A DNA stretch of 30,412 nucleotides from CAILLO01 sp964579735 (GCA_964579735.1 CAZOHH010000026.1:1-30412), one strand, 5' to 3'; shown: positions 8,091 to 16,742, counted from the first letter of the stretch. Numbers and translations: made by a program. The notes: generated by a model not told the origin, from the sequence alone.

Positions 8091-9310
8091 TTGCAAAGGA
8101 CCTATCCCGCGTCCGCGAACTGGCGAAGCGCCAGCTCGAGCTGTCGAAGAGCGAGCGAAACCTGCAGCTCTACAAGGACTGGGAGCTGCACGGCAAGGTG
8201 GACGGCACCGGCCGCCCGATGCTGACCGTCGAGCTGGGGACGTTCTGGGGCGACATCATCCCGCCGCAGCAGATCTGCGAATCGCCCGAGGGGCGCAACC
8301 TCGAAGGCAGGCTTCTGGGGAATCTGGCGAACTTCGAGTTGTTCCACGACGACACGCCCATGCGTGGGTATCTCGGGGTGAGCCACTCCTACGGGATGAC
8401 CCCGTTCGGCCTCTCCGTGATCCGCGAGGAGAGCGGCGGGCTCGGCCACCACTTCGTCTCCCAGTTCGAGGACCTGGCGGCGGACTTCGGCAAGCTCGGC
8501 CCGTCCGTCCTGAACAAGCGCGTCGGGGATGCGGATCGGCAAGCCGCCTTCCTGGAGGACTCCGTGGGGGATATCCTCCCTATCCGGCGTACGGGCCAGC
8601 ACTTCTATTTCAGCCCGATGGGAGATGTCACGCGCCTCATGGGCATGCAGAACATGTTCATCGCCATGTGCGACGAGCCCGAGCTGTTCCACAGGATGAT
8701 GGAGATGTACACGAAGGACGCGATGGCCCTCATGGATGCGGAAGAAGCGGACGGGATCCTGCTCCCGACCACGGGAGACATGCCCCTGACGCAGGGCACG
8801 TTCTGCTTCAACGACGACCTTCCCTCGACGGGCACGGCGATGAAGATGGGTCAGATCTGGGGCTATCTCGACTCCCAGGAGACCTCCGGGGTCTCGCCCG
8901 AAATGTACCATGAATTCGTATACCCCTATTACAAGCGCATCTCGGAGCGGTACGGCCTATTGTCGTATGGATGCTGCGAGGGCGTGGACCCCGTCTGGGA
9001 GAAGAGCGTGAGCCAGTTCAAGAACCTGCGCAAGGTCTCCATTTCGCCGTGGTGCGACGAGGAGTACATGGGCGCGGCGCTGCAGAAACGCAAGGTGGTC
9101 TTCCTGCGCAAGCCGAGCCCGAACTACATCGGCGTCGACCGCTATCTGGACGAGGATGCCGTGCGCGCGGCCATGACGAAGACCGTGGCGGCGGCGAAGG
9201 GGTTGACGCTGGAGTTCTCGCAGCGGGACGTCTATACGGTCCACAGCGATATCGGCAAGGTCCGGCGCTACGTCGAACTGATCCGTGAAGCCTGCGAAGG
9301 CAAGAGGTAG
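8087..9310 (+). CDS. UroD/MtaA-like protein, paralogue, in the arabinose operon
   Basis: The product has 407 residues, beginning MIAKDLSRVRELAKRQ. It belongs to the same URO-D-fold subgroup as the protein at 455-1690. Shared motifs are YGCCEGVD (294-301), NLRKVSISPWCDEEYMG and a KPSP near the C-terminus, equivalent to YGCCEPLD, NLRKIGVTPWAN and KPNP. It lacks the context of heme synthesis. Its ATG overlaps the GH4 stop as ATGA (8087-8090), and araA follows after 8 nt, so it is a true operon member. The role is unknown. Relatives transfer methyl groups from corrinoids or decarboxylate porphyrins, and a part in handling methylated or otherwise modified sugar is only a hypothesis. Confidence 0.85.
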   Translation: MIAKDLSRVRELAKRQLELSKSERNLQLYKDWELHGKVDGTGRPMLTVELGTFWGDIIPPQQICESPEGRNLEGRLLGNLANFELFHDDTPMRGYLGVSHSYGMTPFGLSVIREESGGLGHHFVSQFEDLAADFGKLGPSVLNKRVGDADRQAAFLEDSVGDILPIRRTGQHFYFSPMGDVTRLMGMQNMFIAMCDEPELFHRMMEMYTKDAMALMDAEEADGILLPTTGDMPLTQGTFCFNDDLPSTGTAMKMGQIWGYLDSQETSGVSPEMYHEFVYPYYKRISERYGLLSYGCCEGVDPVWEKSVSQFKNLRKVSISPWCDEEYMGAALQKRKVVFLRKPSPNYIGVDRYLDEDAVRAAMTKTVAAAKGLTLEFSQRDVYTVHSDIGKVRRYVELIREACEGKR

Positions 9311-9318
9311 ATAGGAAG

Positions 9319-10797
9319 ATGAACAGCATGAAGAAGTACACGTTCCGGTTCCTCGTCGGAAGCCAGGACCTCTATGGCGCGGATGTGCTGCGCACGGTCG
9401 ACGAGCACGCGCAAGCCATGGTCGCAGGCTTCAACGCCGACCCCACGATCCCCTGCACGGTGGTATTCCAGCCCGTCGTCCGCAATTCGGACGAGATCTC
9501 CGCCGCGATCCAGGCGGCGAACCACGACCCGGACTGCGCCGGCGTGATCACCTGGATGCATACCTTCTCTCCGTCCAAGATGTGGATCCGCGGCCTTTCG
9601 TTGCTGCAGAAACCGCTGCTTCACGTGAGCACGCAGTTCAACCGCGACATCCCCTGGGACCGGATCGACATGGACTTCATGAACCTGAACCAGTCCGCCC
9701 ACGGAGACAGGGAGCACGGCTTCATCCTGACCCGCATGCGCCTGCCGCAGAAGGCCGTCGCCGGCCATTGGGAGGACGCGGGGCTGCGCCGCAGGATCGG
9801 CGGCTGGATGCGCGCGGCGGTCGGCGCGTTCGAGGGCCGGCGCCTGCGCGTGCTGCGCATCAGCGACAACATGCGCGAGGTGGCGGTGACCGAAGGTGAC
9901 AAGGTCGAGGCCCACATCAAGTTCGGCTGGTCCGTCGACCACTACGGCGTGGAGGACGTGATCGCCGAGGTCGAGAAGGTGACGGAGAAGGAAATCGACG
10001 CGCAGATGCGCGAGTACGAGGCGCTCTACTCCGTCGCGACGGAGGACCTGTCCGCCGTCCGCTACCAGGCCCGCGTGGAGGTCGCCCTGAAGCGCTTCCT
10101 CGAGGATGGGGGATTCGGCGCGTTCCACACCAACTTCCAGGACCTGCAGCAGCTGAAGCAGCTCCCCGGCCTCGCCGCGCAGGACCTGATGCGCCTGGGA
10201 TACGGCTTCGCCGGAGAGGGCGACTGGAAGACGGCCGCCATGGTCCGGCTGCTGAAGCTCATGGGCGCCGACCTGGCCGGCGGCTCGTCGTTCATGGAGG
10301 ACTACACCTACCATTTCGAACCGGGCAACGAGATGGTGCTCGGAGCCCACATGCTCGAGATCTGCCCCAGCATCGCGGCGGAACAGCCTCGGATCCGCGT
10401 CGTGCCGCTGGGAATCGGTGGGCGCGAGCCGCCGGCCCGCCTGACCTTCAAGGCCGCCGCGGGGCGCGCCGTGCTCGTGTCCCTGATCGACCTGGGCGAG
10501 CGTTTCCGCCTGATCGTGAACGAGGTGGAATGCGTGGCGCAGGCGCACGACATGCCGAAGCTGCCCGTGGCCGCCGTGCTGTGGAAGCCGCTGCCGGACC
10601 TTTCGACCGCGACCGAAGCGTGGATGTACGCCGGCGGGGCGCACCACTCCGTGCTGAGCTACGCCGTGACGGTCGAGGACCTGCGGGACTACGCCGAAAT
10701 CGTCGGCATCGAGTTCGTCCATATCGGCGCGCACACCGACGTGCGGGCCCTGCGCCGCGAGCTCGCGGTCGATGACCTGATCTGGAAACTGAGGTAG
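9319..10797 (+). CDS. araA: L-arabinose isomerase
   Basis: The product has up to 492 residues, like the E. coli enzyme (500). Near-identical blocks are HTFSPSKMWI (81-90), DMDFMNLNQSAHGDREHGF, REVAVTEGDKV, QLPGLAAQDLM, GYGFAGEGDWKTAA, FMEDYTYHFE and GAHMLEICPSIAAE. The catalytic and metal residues known for AraA are present as Glu300, Glu327, His344 and the GGAHH histidines near 442-443. It converts L-arabinose to L-ribulose with Mn2+. Start: ATG at 9319 has AGAGG 11 nt upstream. The in-frame ATG at 9328, with AGGAAG 9 nt upstream, is an equally good choice and would remove three residues. It is followed by araB and araD in the classical order of pathway steps. Confidence 0.96.
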   Translation: MNSMKKYTFRFLVGSQDLYGADVLRTVDEHAQAMVAGFNADPTIPCTVVFQPVVRNSDEISAAIQAANHDPDCAGVITWMHTFSPSKMWIRGLSLLQKPLLHVSTQFNRDIPWDRIDMDFMNLNQSAHGDREHGFILTRMRLPQKAVAGHWEDAGLRRRIGGWMRAAVGAFEGRRLRVLRISDNMREVAVTEGDKVEAHIKFGWSVDHYGVEDVIAEVEKVTEKEIDAQMREYEALYSVATEDLSAVRYQARVEVALKRFLEDGGFGAFHTNFQDLQQLKQLPGLAAQDLMRLGYGFAGEGDWKTAAMVRLLKLMGADLAGGSSFMEDYTYHFEPGNEMVLGAHMLEICPSIAAEQPRIRVVPLGIGGREPPARLTFKAAAGRAVLVSLIDLGERFRLIVNEVECVAQAHDMPKLPVAAVLWKPLPDLSTATEAWMYAGGAHHSVLSYAVTVEDLRDYAEIVGIEFVHIGAHTDVRALRRELAVDDLIWKLR

Positions 10798-10840
10798 GCG
10801 GGATCTGGAGAAGACCCGCAAAGTGCACGGAGGATTCACC

Positions 10841-12517
10841 ATGGGCAGTAAATACGCACTCGGCATCGATTACGGCTCCCTTTCCGGACGCGCTCTCCTG
10901 GTGGACGTCGCCGACGGGCGCGAGGTCGCGACCGCGGTCCACGAGTACAAGCACGGATTCATAGAGGACCGCCTTCCCGCGACCGGCGAGAAGCTTCCGC
11001 CGGACTGGACGCTGCAGGACCCGCAGGACTATCTCGACGTGCTGGGCGCCGTCGTGCCCGCGGTGCTCGCGGAATCGGGCGTCTCCCCCGCCGACGTGAT
11101 CGGCATCGGCGTCGACTTCACGGCCTGCACGCTGCTGCCGGTGAAGGCCGACGGGACGCCGCTGTGCTTCCTGCCGGAGTACCGTGGAGAGAAGCATGCC
11201 TACGTGAAGAAGTGGAAGCACCACGCGGCGCAGGATGAGGCGACGAAGCTGAACACCATCGCCCGCGCGCTTGGCGAGGACTTCCTCGAGCGATACGGCG
11301 GCAAGATCTCGTCGGAGTGGGAACTGCCCAAGATCTGGCAGGTCCTCGACGAAGCGCCTGCGGTGTACGCGGCGGCCGACCGCTTCATGGAGGCAGCGGA
11401 CTGGCTCGTGATGCAGCTGACGGGCAACTACACGCGCAACAGCTGCACGGCCGGGTACAAGGGCCTGTGGAGCAAACGCGACGGATACCCTTCGGACGCG
11501 TTCTTCAAAGCGTTGGATCCGAGACTCGAGCACGTCGTGGACGAGAAGTTCGGACGCAAGGTGGACGCGATCGGCTCGAAGGCCGGCGAACTCACCGCCG
11601 GGATGGCCCGGTTCATGGGACTGCTTCCCGGGACCGCCGTGGCCATAGGCAACGTGGACGCGCACGTGGCGCTTCCCGGAGTCGGCATCACGGGACCGGG
11701 CAAGATGCTCATGATCGTCGGGACGTCGACCTGCGACATCCTGCTGGGCACCGAGGAGGTCCACGTGCCGGGCATCTGCGGCGTGGTCGAGGATGGCGTG
11801 CTGCCGGGGTTCCTCGGCTACGAGAGCGGCCAGAGCTGCGTGGGCGACCATTTCGACTGGTTCGTGAAGACCTGCGTGCCGGAAGGGTACGCGGTCGAGG
11901 CGCGCGAACGCGGGATCAGCCTGCACAAGCTTCTTCGCGAGAAGGCGCAGGCGCAGAAGCCGGGCGAATCGGGGCTGCTGGCCCTGGACTGGTGGAACGG
12001 GAACCGCTCGGTGCTGGTCGACGTGGACCTGACCGGGATGATGCTCGGGATGACCCTTTCGACCCGGCCCGAGGAGATCTATCGGGCGCTGATCGAGGCG
12101 ACGGCGTACGGCAAGCGCGAGATCATCGAGAACTTCGAGTCGAACGGGGTGCCGATAGGCGAACTCTTCGCCTGCGGCGGCATCGCCTCCAAGGACCCCT
12201 TCATGATGCAGGTCTACGCCGACGTGACGAAGCGCGAGATCCGGATTTCGGCGAGCGCGCAGACCGTGGCGCTGGGGTCCGCGATGTTCGGCGCCGTGGC
12301 GGCCGGCAAGGCGCGCGGCGGGTACGACAGCATCTTCGATGCGGCGAAGGTCATGCCGCGCCTGAAGGACGAGGTGTTCGTCCCTGATCCGGCGGCGTCG
12401 GCCGTCTACGACAAGTTGTTCGCGGAGTACCGGATCCTGCACGACTACTTCGGCCGCGGGGAGAACGATGTGATGAAGCGGTTGAAGGACTTGAAAGCCA
12501 AGACGCGCGGATTCTGA
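10841..12517 (+). CDS. araB: L-ribulokinase
   Basis: The product has 558 residues, the usual AraB length. It opens with LGIDYGSLSGRALLVDVADG, the FGGY phosphate-binding motif in the AraB form, followed by AVHEYKHGFIEDRLP, typical of ribulokinases. VDFTACTLLPV, CTAGYKGLWSK, VGTSTCDILLG and the C-terminal ACGGIASKDPFMMQVYADV complete the fold. It phosphorylates L-ribulose with ATP to give L-ribulose 5-phosphate. The ATG at 10841 is chosen over an in-frame ATG at 10823 because GGAGG lies 8 nt before it. A 43-nt gap follows araA, and araD begins 20 nt after its stop. Confidence 0.95.
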   Translation: MGSKYALGIDYGSLSGRALLVDVADGREVATAVHEYKHGFIEDRLPATGEKLPPDWTLQDPQDYLDVLGAVVPAVLAESGVSPADVIGIGVDFTACTLLPVKADGTPLCFLPEYRGEKHAYVKKWKHHAAQDEATKLNTIARALGEDFLERYGGKISSEWELPKIWQVLDEAPAVYAAADRFMEAADWLVMQLTGNYTRNSCTAGYKGLWSKRDGYPSDAFFKALDPRLEHVVDEKFGRKVDAIGSKAGELTAGMARFMGLLPGTAVAIGNVDAHVALPGVGITGPGKMLMIVGTSTCDILLGTEEVHVPGICGVVEDGVLPGFLGYESGQSCVGDHFDWFVKTCVPEGYAVEARERGISLHKLLREKAQAQKPGESGLLALDWWNGNRSVLVDVDLTGMMLGMTLSTRPEEIYRALIEATAYGKREIIENFESNGVPIGELFACGGIASKDPFMMQVYADVTKREIRISASAQTVALGSAMFGAVAAGKARGGYDSIFDAAKVMPRLKDEVFVPDPAASAVYDKLFAEYRILHDYFGRGENDVMKRLKDLKAKTRGF

Positions 12518-12537
12518 ACCTGAACGGGGGAAGCTGC

Positions 12538-13230
12538 ATGGAAAGACTGATCCAGGATGTCTGGAAGGCGAATCTCGACCTGCCGAGGCACGGTCTCGTG
12601 GTCTTCACCTGGGGCAACGCGAGCGGAATCGACCGCGAACGCGGCCTCGTCGTCATCAAGCCGAGCGGCGTCCCCTATGAGGAACTGAGGCCCGAACACC
12701 TGGTCGTGGTCGACCTGACGGGCAAGGTGGTCCAGGGCTCGCGGCACCCCAGCAGCGATACGCCGACCCACCTCGCGCTGTACCGCGCCTTCCCGGAGAT
12801 CGGCGGCATCGTGCACACGCACTCCCGCTGGGCCACGAGCTGGGCGCAGGCGGGTCTGGACCTGCCTGCCTTCGGCACGACCCACGCCGACCACTTCCAC
12901 GGCGACGTGCCCTGCACGCGGCCATTGACGGCGGCGGAGATCCAGGGCGAATACGAGGCGGACACGGGGGCCGTGATCATCGAGACCTTCCAGCGGCGAG
13001 GACTCGACCCGACGGCCGTGCCGGCTGTGCTGGTCTCGGGTCACGGGCCGTTCACGTGGGGGAAGGACGCCGGAGACGCGGTGCACAACGCCGTGGCGCT
13101 CGAGGAGTGCGCGCAGATGGGAATCCACACGCGGCTGCTGAACCCGGCGCAGGGCGCGATTCCACAGGCGCTGCTCGACAAGCACTACCTTCGGAAGCAT
13201 GGCAAGGACGCATACTACGGCCAGCGCTGA
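12538..13230 (+). CDS. araD: L-ribulose-5-phosphate 4-epimerase
   Basis: The product has 230 residues and matches AraD along its whole length: FTWGNASGIDRERGLVVIKPSG, SSDTPTHLALYRAFPEIGGIVHTHSRWAT, HADHFHGDVPCTRPL and VSGHGPFTWGKDAGDAVHNA. The zinc ligands of this class II aldolase fold are His93, His95 and His169, equivalent to His95, His97 and His171 in E. coli. It converts L-ribulose 5-phosphate to D-xylulose 5-phosphate, the entry to the pentose phosphate pathway. It is the last gene of the arabinose operon, with GGGGGAAG before the ATG and a terminator about 38 nt after the stop. Confidence 0.95.
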   Translation: MERLIQDVWKANLDLPRHGLVVFTWGNASGIDRERGLVVIKPSGVPYEELRPEHLVVVDLTGKVVQGSRHPSSDTPTHLALYRAFPEIGGIVHTHSRWATSWAQAGLDLPAFGTTHADHFHGDVPCTRPLTAAEIQGEYEADTGAVIIETFQRRGLDPTAVPAVLVSGHGPFTWGKDAGDAVHNAVALEECAQMGIHTRLLNPAQGAIPQALLDKHYLRKHGKDAYYGQR

Positions 13231-13267
13231 GGCGCGGCCAGCCGGTCGAGCCGATTCAAGAAGACGC

Positions 13268-13306
13268 GAAGAAGCCCGGGGGAATCGTTTCCACCCGGGC
13301 TTCTTC
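13268..13306. terminator. Bidirectional intrinsic terminator between araD and rhaE
   Basis: GAAGAAGCCCGGG (13268-13280) and CCCGGGCTTCTTC (13294-13306) form a perfect 13-bp stem with a 13-nt loop. It sits in the 101-nt space between two convergent operons, so it can stop both. The A/T-rich outer end of the stem supplies the run of U or A on either strand; no long separate U-tract is present. Confidence 0.75.
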
Positions 13307-13331
13307 CTTGGATCCGTCAGACCGCTCGACC

Positions 13332-14414
13332 TTACTTGCCGAGGGACTTGCGGTACTTCTCGCTCTCCCAGTTGGCTATGAACCGCTGCGCCGACTCGCC
13401 CATCCCGGACAGGGTGTAGCCGCAGCGCTTCGCGTTCTCGGCGATGAAGAGCACGGCCGTCAGGGTCTCCTCGACGGTGCGGGCGCTGGCTTCGGGCATC
13501 CGGTAGAGCACGACGCCGGTCTTCGGGTCCGCGCGGCAGGAACCCGCTTCCGGACGGCCGGGGCCGACATCGAAGGTGCCCACGAGGAAGACCATCTGGT
13601 CGGGATACAGGGGTTGTTCCAGGAAGAACGCCCGGTCGTAGCGGCCGGACTTGAGGGCGTCGCGGAGATAGGGGGTGTGGCCGGAGAAGACGCCGTCCTC
13701 GACCGCGCGCAGGGCGACCGTGGGGAAGGAGTGGCCGGTCAGGCCGAAGGCCGTAGCGACCCTCGCGTTGACGTCGGCGTGGATGCGCTCGCAGAGGGAG
13801 GGATCGTCGTGGTGGACGATCAGACCGTGGTTCTGCAGGAACAGCACGGCCGGGCGGATGCCGGTCGCGAGCTCGACGCGGGCGATCTCGTCGCGGATGC
13901 GGAACGTCAGGCGCGCGCCGGGATCGGTGTAGGGGACCCAGCCCCAGCTGTAGGCCGCATCCGCGAGGGCTCCGGCGAGAATCCCCTGACCCTGTTCGGT
14001 GCAGGCCGCGAGGTTGGCGTATACGCTGTGGGTGTGGGCCACGAAGTGGTCGAGCAGCGAGTGGAAGCCCGCCTCGACCGAGGGGCGGAGCGGAGCGAGG
14101 CCATCGATGGCGACGCCCTGGGCCTTGACGAAATCCGAGCCGGCCTTCTCGACGTCTTCGAAGTCGGACTCCTCGTGCTCCTCGAAGAAGCGCCGGATCT
14201 CGCGCCCGTCGAGGACGGCGTAGGCCGCGTCCGAACGCAGGTCGGACAGGCGGTATCCGGAGGCTTTGATGGCCATGAGGCCTTCGCCGAACTTGACGGA
14301 GGTGTTCCCACCGCCGCCCTGGACATAGTCGGCGCGGCCGCCGAGCGAGCGGGACAGCTTCACGTAGGACGCGAGGGTCGCGCCATGGTTCTTGAGGAGC
14401 GCCACGCGGTTCAT
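13332..14414 (-). CDS. rhaE: L-rhamnulose-1-phosphate aldolase, stand-alone RhaE-type class II aldolase
   Basis: The product has 360 residues. YVQGGGGNTSVKF (about residues 30-42) is the phosphate-binding GGGNTS motif of class II aldolases. VAHTHSVYAN gives His127 and His129, and LFLQNHGLIVH gives His196, the zinc ligands. The length and order fit the N-terminal aldolase domain of the bifunctional RhaEW/YuxG type rather than the short E. coli RhaD (about 274 residues). It splits L-rhamnulose 1-phosphate into DHAP and L-lactaldehyde. The dehydrogenase half is not fused; a matching stand-alone gene lies at 2893-3768. Its ATG overlaps the rhaA stop as ATGA (14411-14414). Confidence 0.88.
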   Translation of the reverse strand: MNRVALLKNHGATLASYVKLSRSLGGRADYVQGGGGNTSVKFGEGLMAIKASGYRLSDLRSDAAYAVLDGREIRRFFEEHEESDFEDVEKAGSDFVKAQGVAIDGLAPLRPSVEAGFHSLLDHFVAHTHSVYANLAACTEQGQGILAGALADAAYSWGWVPYTDPGARLTFRIRDEIARVELATGIRPAVLFLQNHGLIVHHDDPSLCERIHADVNARVATAFGLTGHSFPTVALRAVEDGVFSGHTPYLRDALKSGRYDRAFFLEQPLYPDQMVFLVGTFDVGPGRPEAGSCRADPKTGVVLYRMPEASARTVEETLTAVLFIAENAKRCGYTLSGMGESAQRFIANWESEKYRKSLGK

Positions 14415-15664
14415 CGGGTGGACAACACGTCGCGCGCATAGCGCTGGACGGCCTCCACATAGTTCACGGGCACGCCGCGCGTCAGGCAGTAGTGGTCCCA
14501 GACCGCGCCGACGGGAAGCGTCTTGCGCTCCTCGAGAAGTTCGAGGCGAAGGGTGTGGTCCCCGGCAAGCTCCGCCTGGCGGATGGCGTCGGAGGGGGCG
14601 AGGGCGGCGGACAGCAGCGCCTTGCGCGCATTGCGCAGGCCGACGGCCCAGGCCGCGACGCGGTCGATGGAGGCGTCGAAATAGTCGAGGCCGATGAAGA
14701 CGCGGCTCTCGAGTCGATTCCAGAGGATCTCGTCCATGATGCGCTGCAGCTCGTCGTCGAGGGTGACGACATGGTCGCTGTCCCAGCGGACGCCCCGGCT
14801 GACGTGCAGGAGGACGCGGTCCACGAAGGAAAGCGTCGCGGTGAGCTTGGCGCTGACGGTCTCCGTGGGGTGGAAGTGGCCGGAATCGAGGCAATAGAGC
14901 TTCTTGCGGGAGATGGCGTATCCGAGCGAGTACTCGTGGCTCGCGACGGTGTAGCTCTCGAGGCCGACGCCGAACAACTTGCTTTCGATCGCGCAGGGGA
15001 CGAGGGCCGGGTCGACCTTGGTCGCGAAGATCTCGTCGAGGGAGTGGGTCATGAGTTCGCGGTGCGCGACGGTGTCGACGCAGGTATCCTTGTATCCGTC
15101 CGGCATCCAGAAATTGACGACGCAGGGCTTTCCGGTGCGCTTGGCGAAGCCTTCGGCGATTTCGAGGCAGCGCTTGCCGTGTTCGATCCAGAAACGGCGG
15201 ACGGCCGGGTCGAAGCTCGACAGCGAGAAGTCGCCGTCCATCTTCGCGTGAGAGAAGTACGTGGGGTTGAAGTCGAGGCCGATGCCGCGTCCGGCGGCCC
15301 AGGCCGCCCAGTTCTCGAAGTCCGCGATCGTGTATCCGTCGCGGTCGACGTCGGGACGGGACTTCTCGGCGTAGCTGGCGTGCAGGTTGAGCTTGGTCGC
15401 GCCGGGCACGAGTCCCATAGCCATCTCGATGTCGCTGCGGAGTTCGCCCGGGGTGCGCGCCCGACCGGGGTAGTTGCCGGTGGTCGCGATGCCGCCGGTC
15501 AGCGTTCGGGAGCCGTCGAATCCGACGACGTCGTCGCCCTGCCAGCAGTGCATGGAGACGGGAATCGCGTCGACTCGCGCGATCGCGGCCTCCACGTCGA
15601 CGCCGAGCGCGGCGTAGCGCTCCTTCGCATACTCGAATCCCTTCCGGATGGTCGTGTCGTTCAT
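14411..15664 (-). CDS. rhaA: L-rhamnose isomerase (E. coli RhaA type)
   Basis: The product has 417 residues; E. coli RhaA has 419. Conserved blocks are PVSMHCWQGDDVVGFDG, TGNYPGRARTPGELRSD, LNLHASYAE, GLDFNPTYFSH, KLFGVGLESYTV, CLDSGHFHPTE and LLHVSRGVRWDSDHVV. These hold the metal-binding Glu, Asp and His residues known from the RhaA structure. The enzyme converts L-rhamnose to L-rhamnulose with Mn2+. ATG at 15664 (MNDTTIRKGFEYAKERY) has GAGGTGG upstream. It is the first gene of the rhaA-rhaE operon, divergent from an AraC regulator, with a TATAAT box at 15780-15785. Confidence 0.96.
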   Translation of the reverse strand: MNDTTIRKGFEYAKERYAALGVDVEAAIARVDAIPVSMHCWQGDDVVGFDGSRTLTGGIATTGNYPGRARTPGELRSDIEMAMGLVPGATKLNLHASYAEKSRPDVDRDGYTIADFENWAAWAAGRGIGLDFNPTYFSHAKMDGDFSLSSFDPAVRRFWIEHGKRCLEIAEGFAKRTGKPCVVNFWMPDGYKDTCVDTVAHRELMTHSLDEIFATKVDPALVPCAIESKLFGVGLESYTVASHEYSLGYAISRKKLYCLDSGHFHPTETVSAKLTATLSFVDRVLLHVSRGVRWDSDHVVTLDDELQRIMDEILWNRLESRVFIGLDYFDASIDRVAAWAVGLRNARKALLSAALAPSDAIRQAELAGDHTLRLELLEERKTLPVGAVWDHYCLTRGVPVNYVEAVQRYARDVLSTR

Positions 15665-15803
15665 GGGTCCACCTCGCCTTTCGTGCGGGAATAGTCGTAT
15701 CTTGCCACCATTCGTCGAAGAATCGGGGGGATTGTCGCGTCGCACGCGTTGCGGCGACGGCGGGATGCTGATACTCTCTATTATAGTCGTTGCATTCGCC
15801 ATG
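15665..15803 (-). promoter_or_regulatory. rhaA promoter and leader (TATAAT at 15780-15785)
   Basis: Minus-strand TATAAT at 15780-15785 is a perfect -10 box. The position 17 nt upstream (15803-15808) reads GATGCC, a poor -35, and falls on the shared block at 15804-15840. This is the layout of an activator-dependent promoter. The roughly 110-nt leader contains an imperfect GC hairpin (15734-15758, GTCGC/GCGAC outer arms). No open frame of note lies here. Confidence 0.5.
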
Positions 15804-15840
15804 GCATCCAATTATCGAGTCGATTTATGCCACGATGTTG
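15804..15840. promoter_or_regulatory. Shared 37-nt operator-like block, copy 2 (rhaA / AraC intergenic)
   Basis: The pattern matches 5457-5493: GCATCCAA, NN, AT, five variable bases, CGAT, two variable bases, ATGCCACGATGTTG, with identical spacing. It abuts the -35 position of the rhaA promoter and lies 18 nt before the GTG start of the second AraC gene. Confidence 0.6.
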
Positions 15841-15858
15841 TGGTCCGGAGGTCTACGG

Positions 15859-16731
15859 GTGAAGCTCCAATACATGATCGACATGGACAAGGAGTCCGTC
15901 TGGCGGGCGGTCTCGGCGGAGCGGGGGGCGAAGGTCAGTCTGCCCTATGTCCAGGAACTCGGGGACTTCATGGCCCACGGGAAATACTATACCACGCGGG
16001 AGGGGCTTCCCTCCTATCTGATCAAGATCACTCTCGCCGGGGAAGGTTTCCTCGAATACGAGGGTCAGGCCTGTCGGCTCCCCGTCGGCCACTTCTTCTG
16101 GATCGACTGCCGGAAACCCCAGGCCTATCGGACCTTCTCCGCGGATGGCGATTGGCGTGTGCTCTGGGTGCACTTCCACGGCGTCGGCTGCGCCTACGCG
16201 TATGAGCGCTTCCTTTCGGCGGGCGGCGGACGAAACGACGGAGTCCTGCCTCCGGACAGTGCGGCGGTGGACGCCGTCCGCGCGCTGCTGGACCTGTATG
16301 GCGGCGAGACCCGCGGACTCGATGCCGACGTGCGCGCCGCGTCGCTGCTTTCGACCGCGATGGCGGAGTGCATCGCCGCGGCGTCGCGGAAGAGCGACAG
16401 CGCGGCTTCCGCCGCCGTGCGGGAGGCGCGGGACTACCTGGTACTCCATTTTGCCGAGCCCGTGACCCTGGACGATCTCGCGAAGCGGCTTTCTCTGAGC
16501 AAGTACCACCTGCAGAAGCTGTTCAAGCGTCAGATGGGCCGCACCCCGTACGAGTACCTGACCGACCTCCGGCTCGACCACGCCAAGGAGCTGCTGCGCG
16601 CCACGGACCAGCCGGTCGGACGGGTGGCCGAGGACGTGGGACTCGAGAACGTCAGCTACTTCATCAAGCGTTTCAGGCTTCAGGAAGGTGTCACGCCGGC
16701 GGTCTACCGCAAGCGCTGGCAGGCGGGGTGA
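15859..16731 (+). CDS. AraC-family transcriptional regulator, divergent from rhaA
   Basis: The product has 290 residues from a GTG start (first residues MKLQYMIDMDKES). The start is chosen because GGAGG lies 7 nt upstream; an in-frame ATG at 15835 would lie inside the shared regulatory block and has no such site. The N-terminal sensor has GEGFLEYEGQACRLPVGHFF and WRVLWVHFHG, the AraC ligand-binding pattern. The C-terminus carries LDDLAKRLSLSKYHLQKLFKRQMG and VAEDVGLENVSYFIKRFR, the two helix-turn-helix units. It is followed after 11 nt by the SMP-30 gene, so regulator and sugar enzymes share a transcript. Most likely it controls rhaA-rhaE and its own operon. Confidence 0.9.
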   Translation: MKLQYMIDMDKESVWRAVSAERGAKVSLPYVQELGDFMAHGKYYTTREGLPSYLIKITLAGEGFLEYEGQACRLPVGHFFWIDCRKPQAYRTFSADGDWRVLWVHFHGVGCAYAYERFLSAGGGRNDGVLPPDSAAVDAVRALLDLYGGETRGLDADVRAASLLSTAMAECIAAASRKSDSAASAAVREARDYLVLHFAEPVTLDDLAKRLSLSKYHLQKLFKRQMGRTPYEYLTDLRLDHAKELLRATDQPVGRVAEDVGLENVSYFIKRFRLQEGVTPAVYRKRWQAG

Positions 16732-16742
16732 GAGGGATGGCG

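Noticed and set aside
6363..8096. Long minus-strand frame opposite the GH4 gene
   Set aside because: Same shadow composition; the plus strand encodes a clear GH4 enzyme over the whole length.
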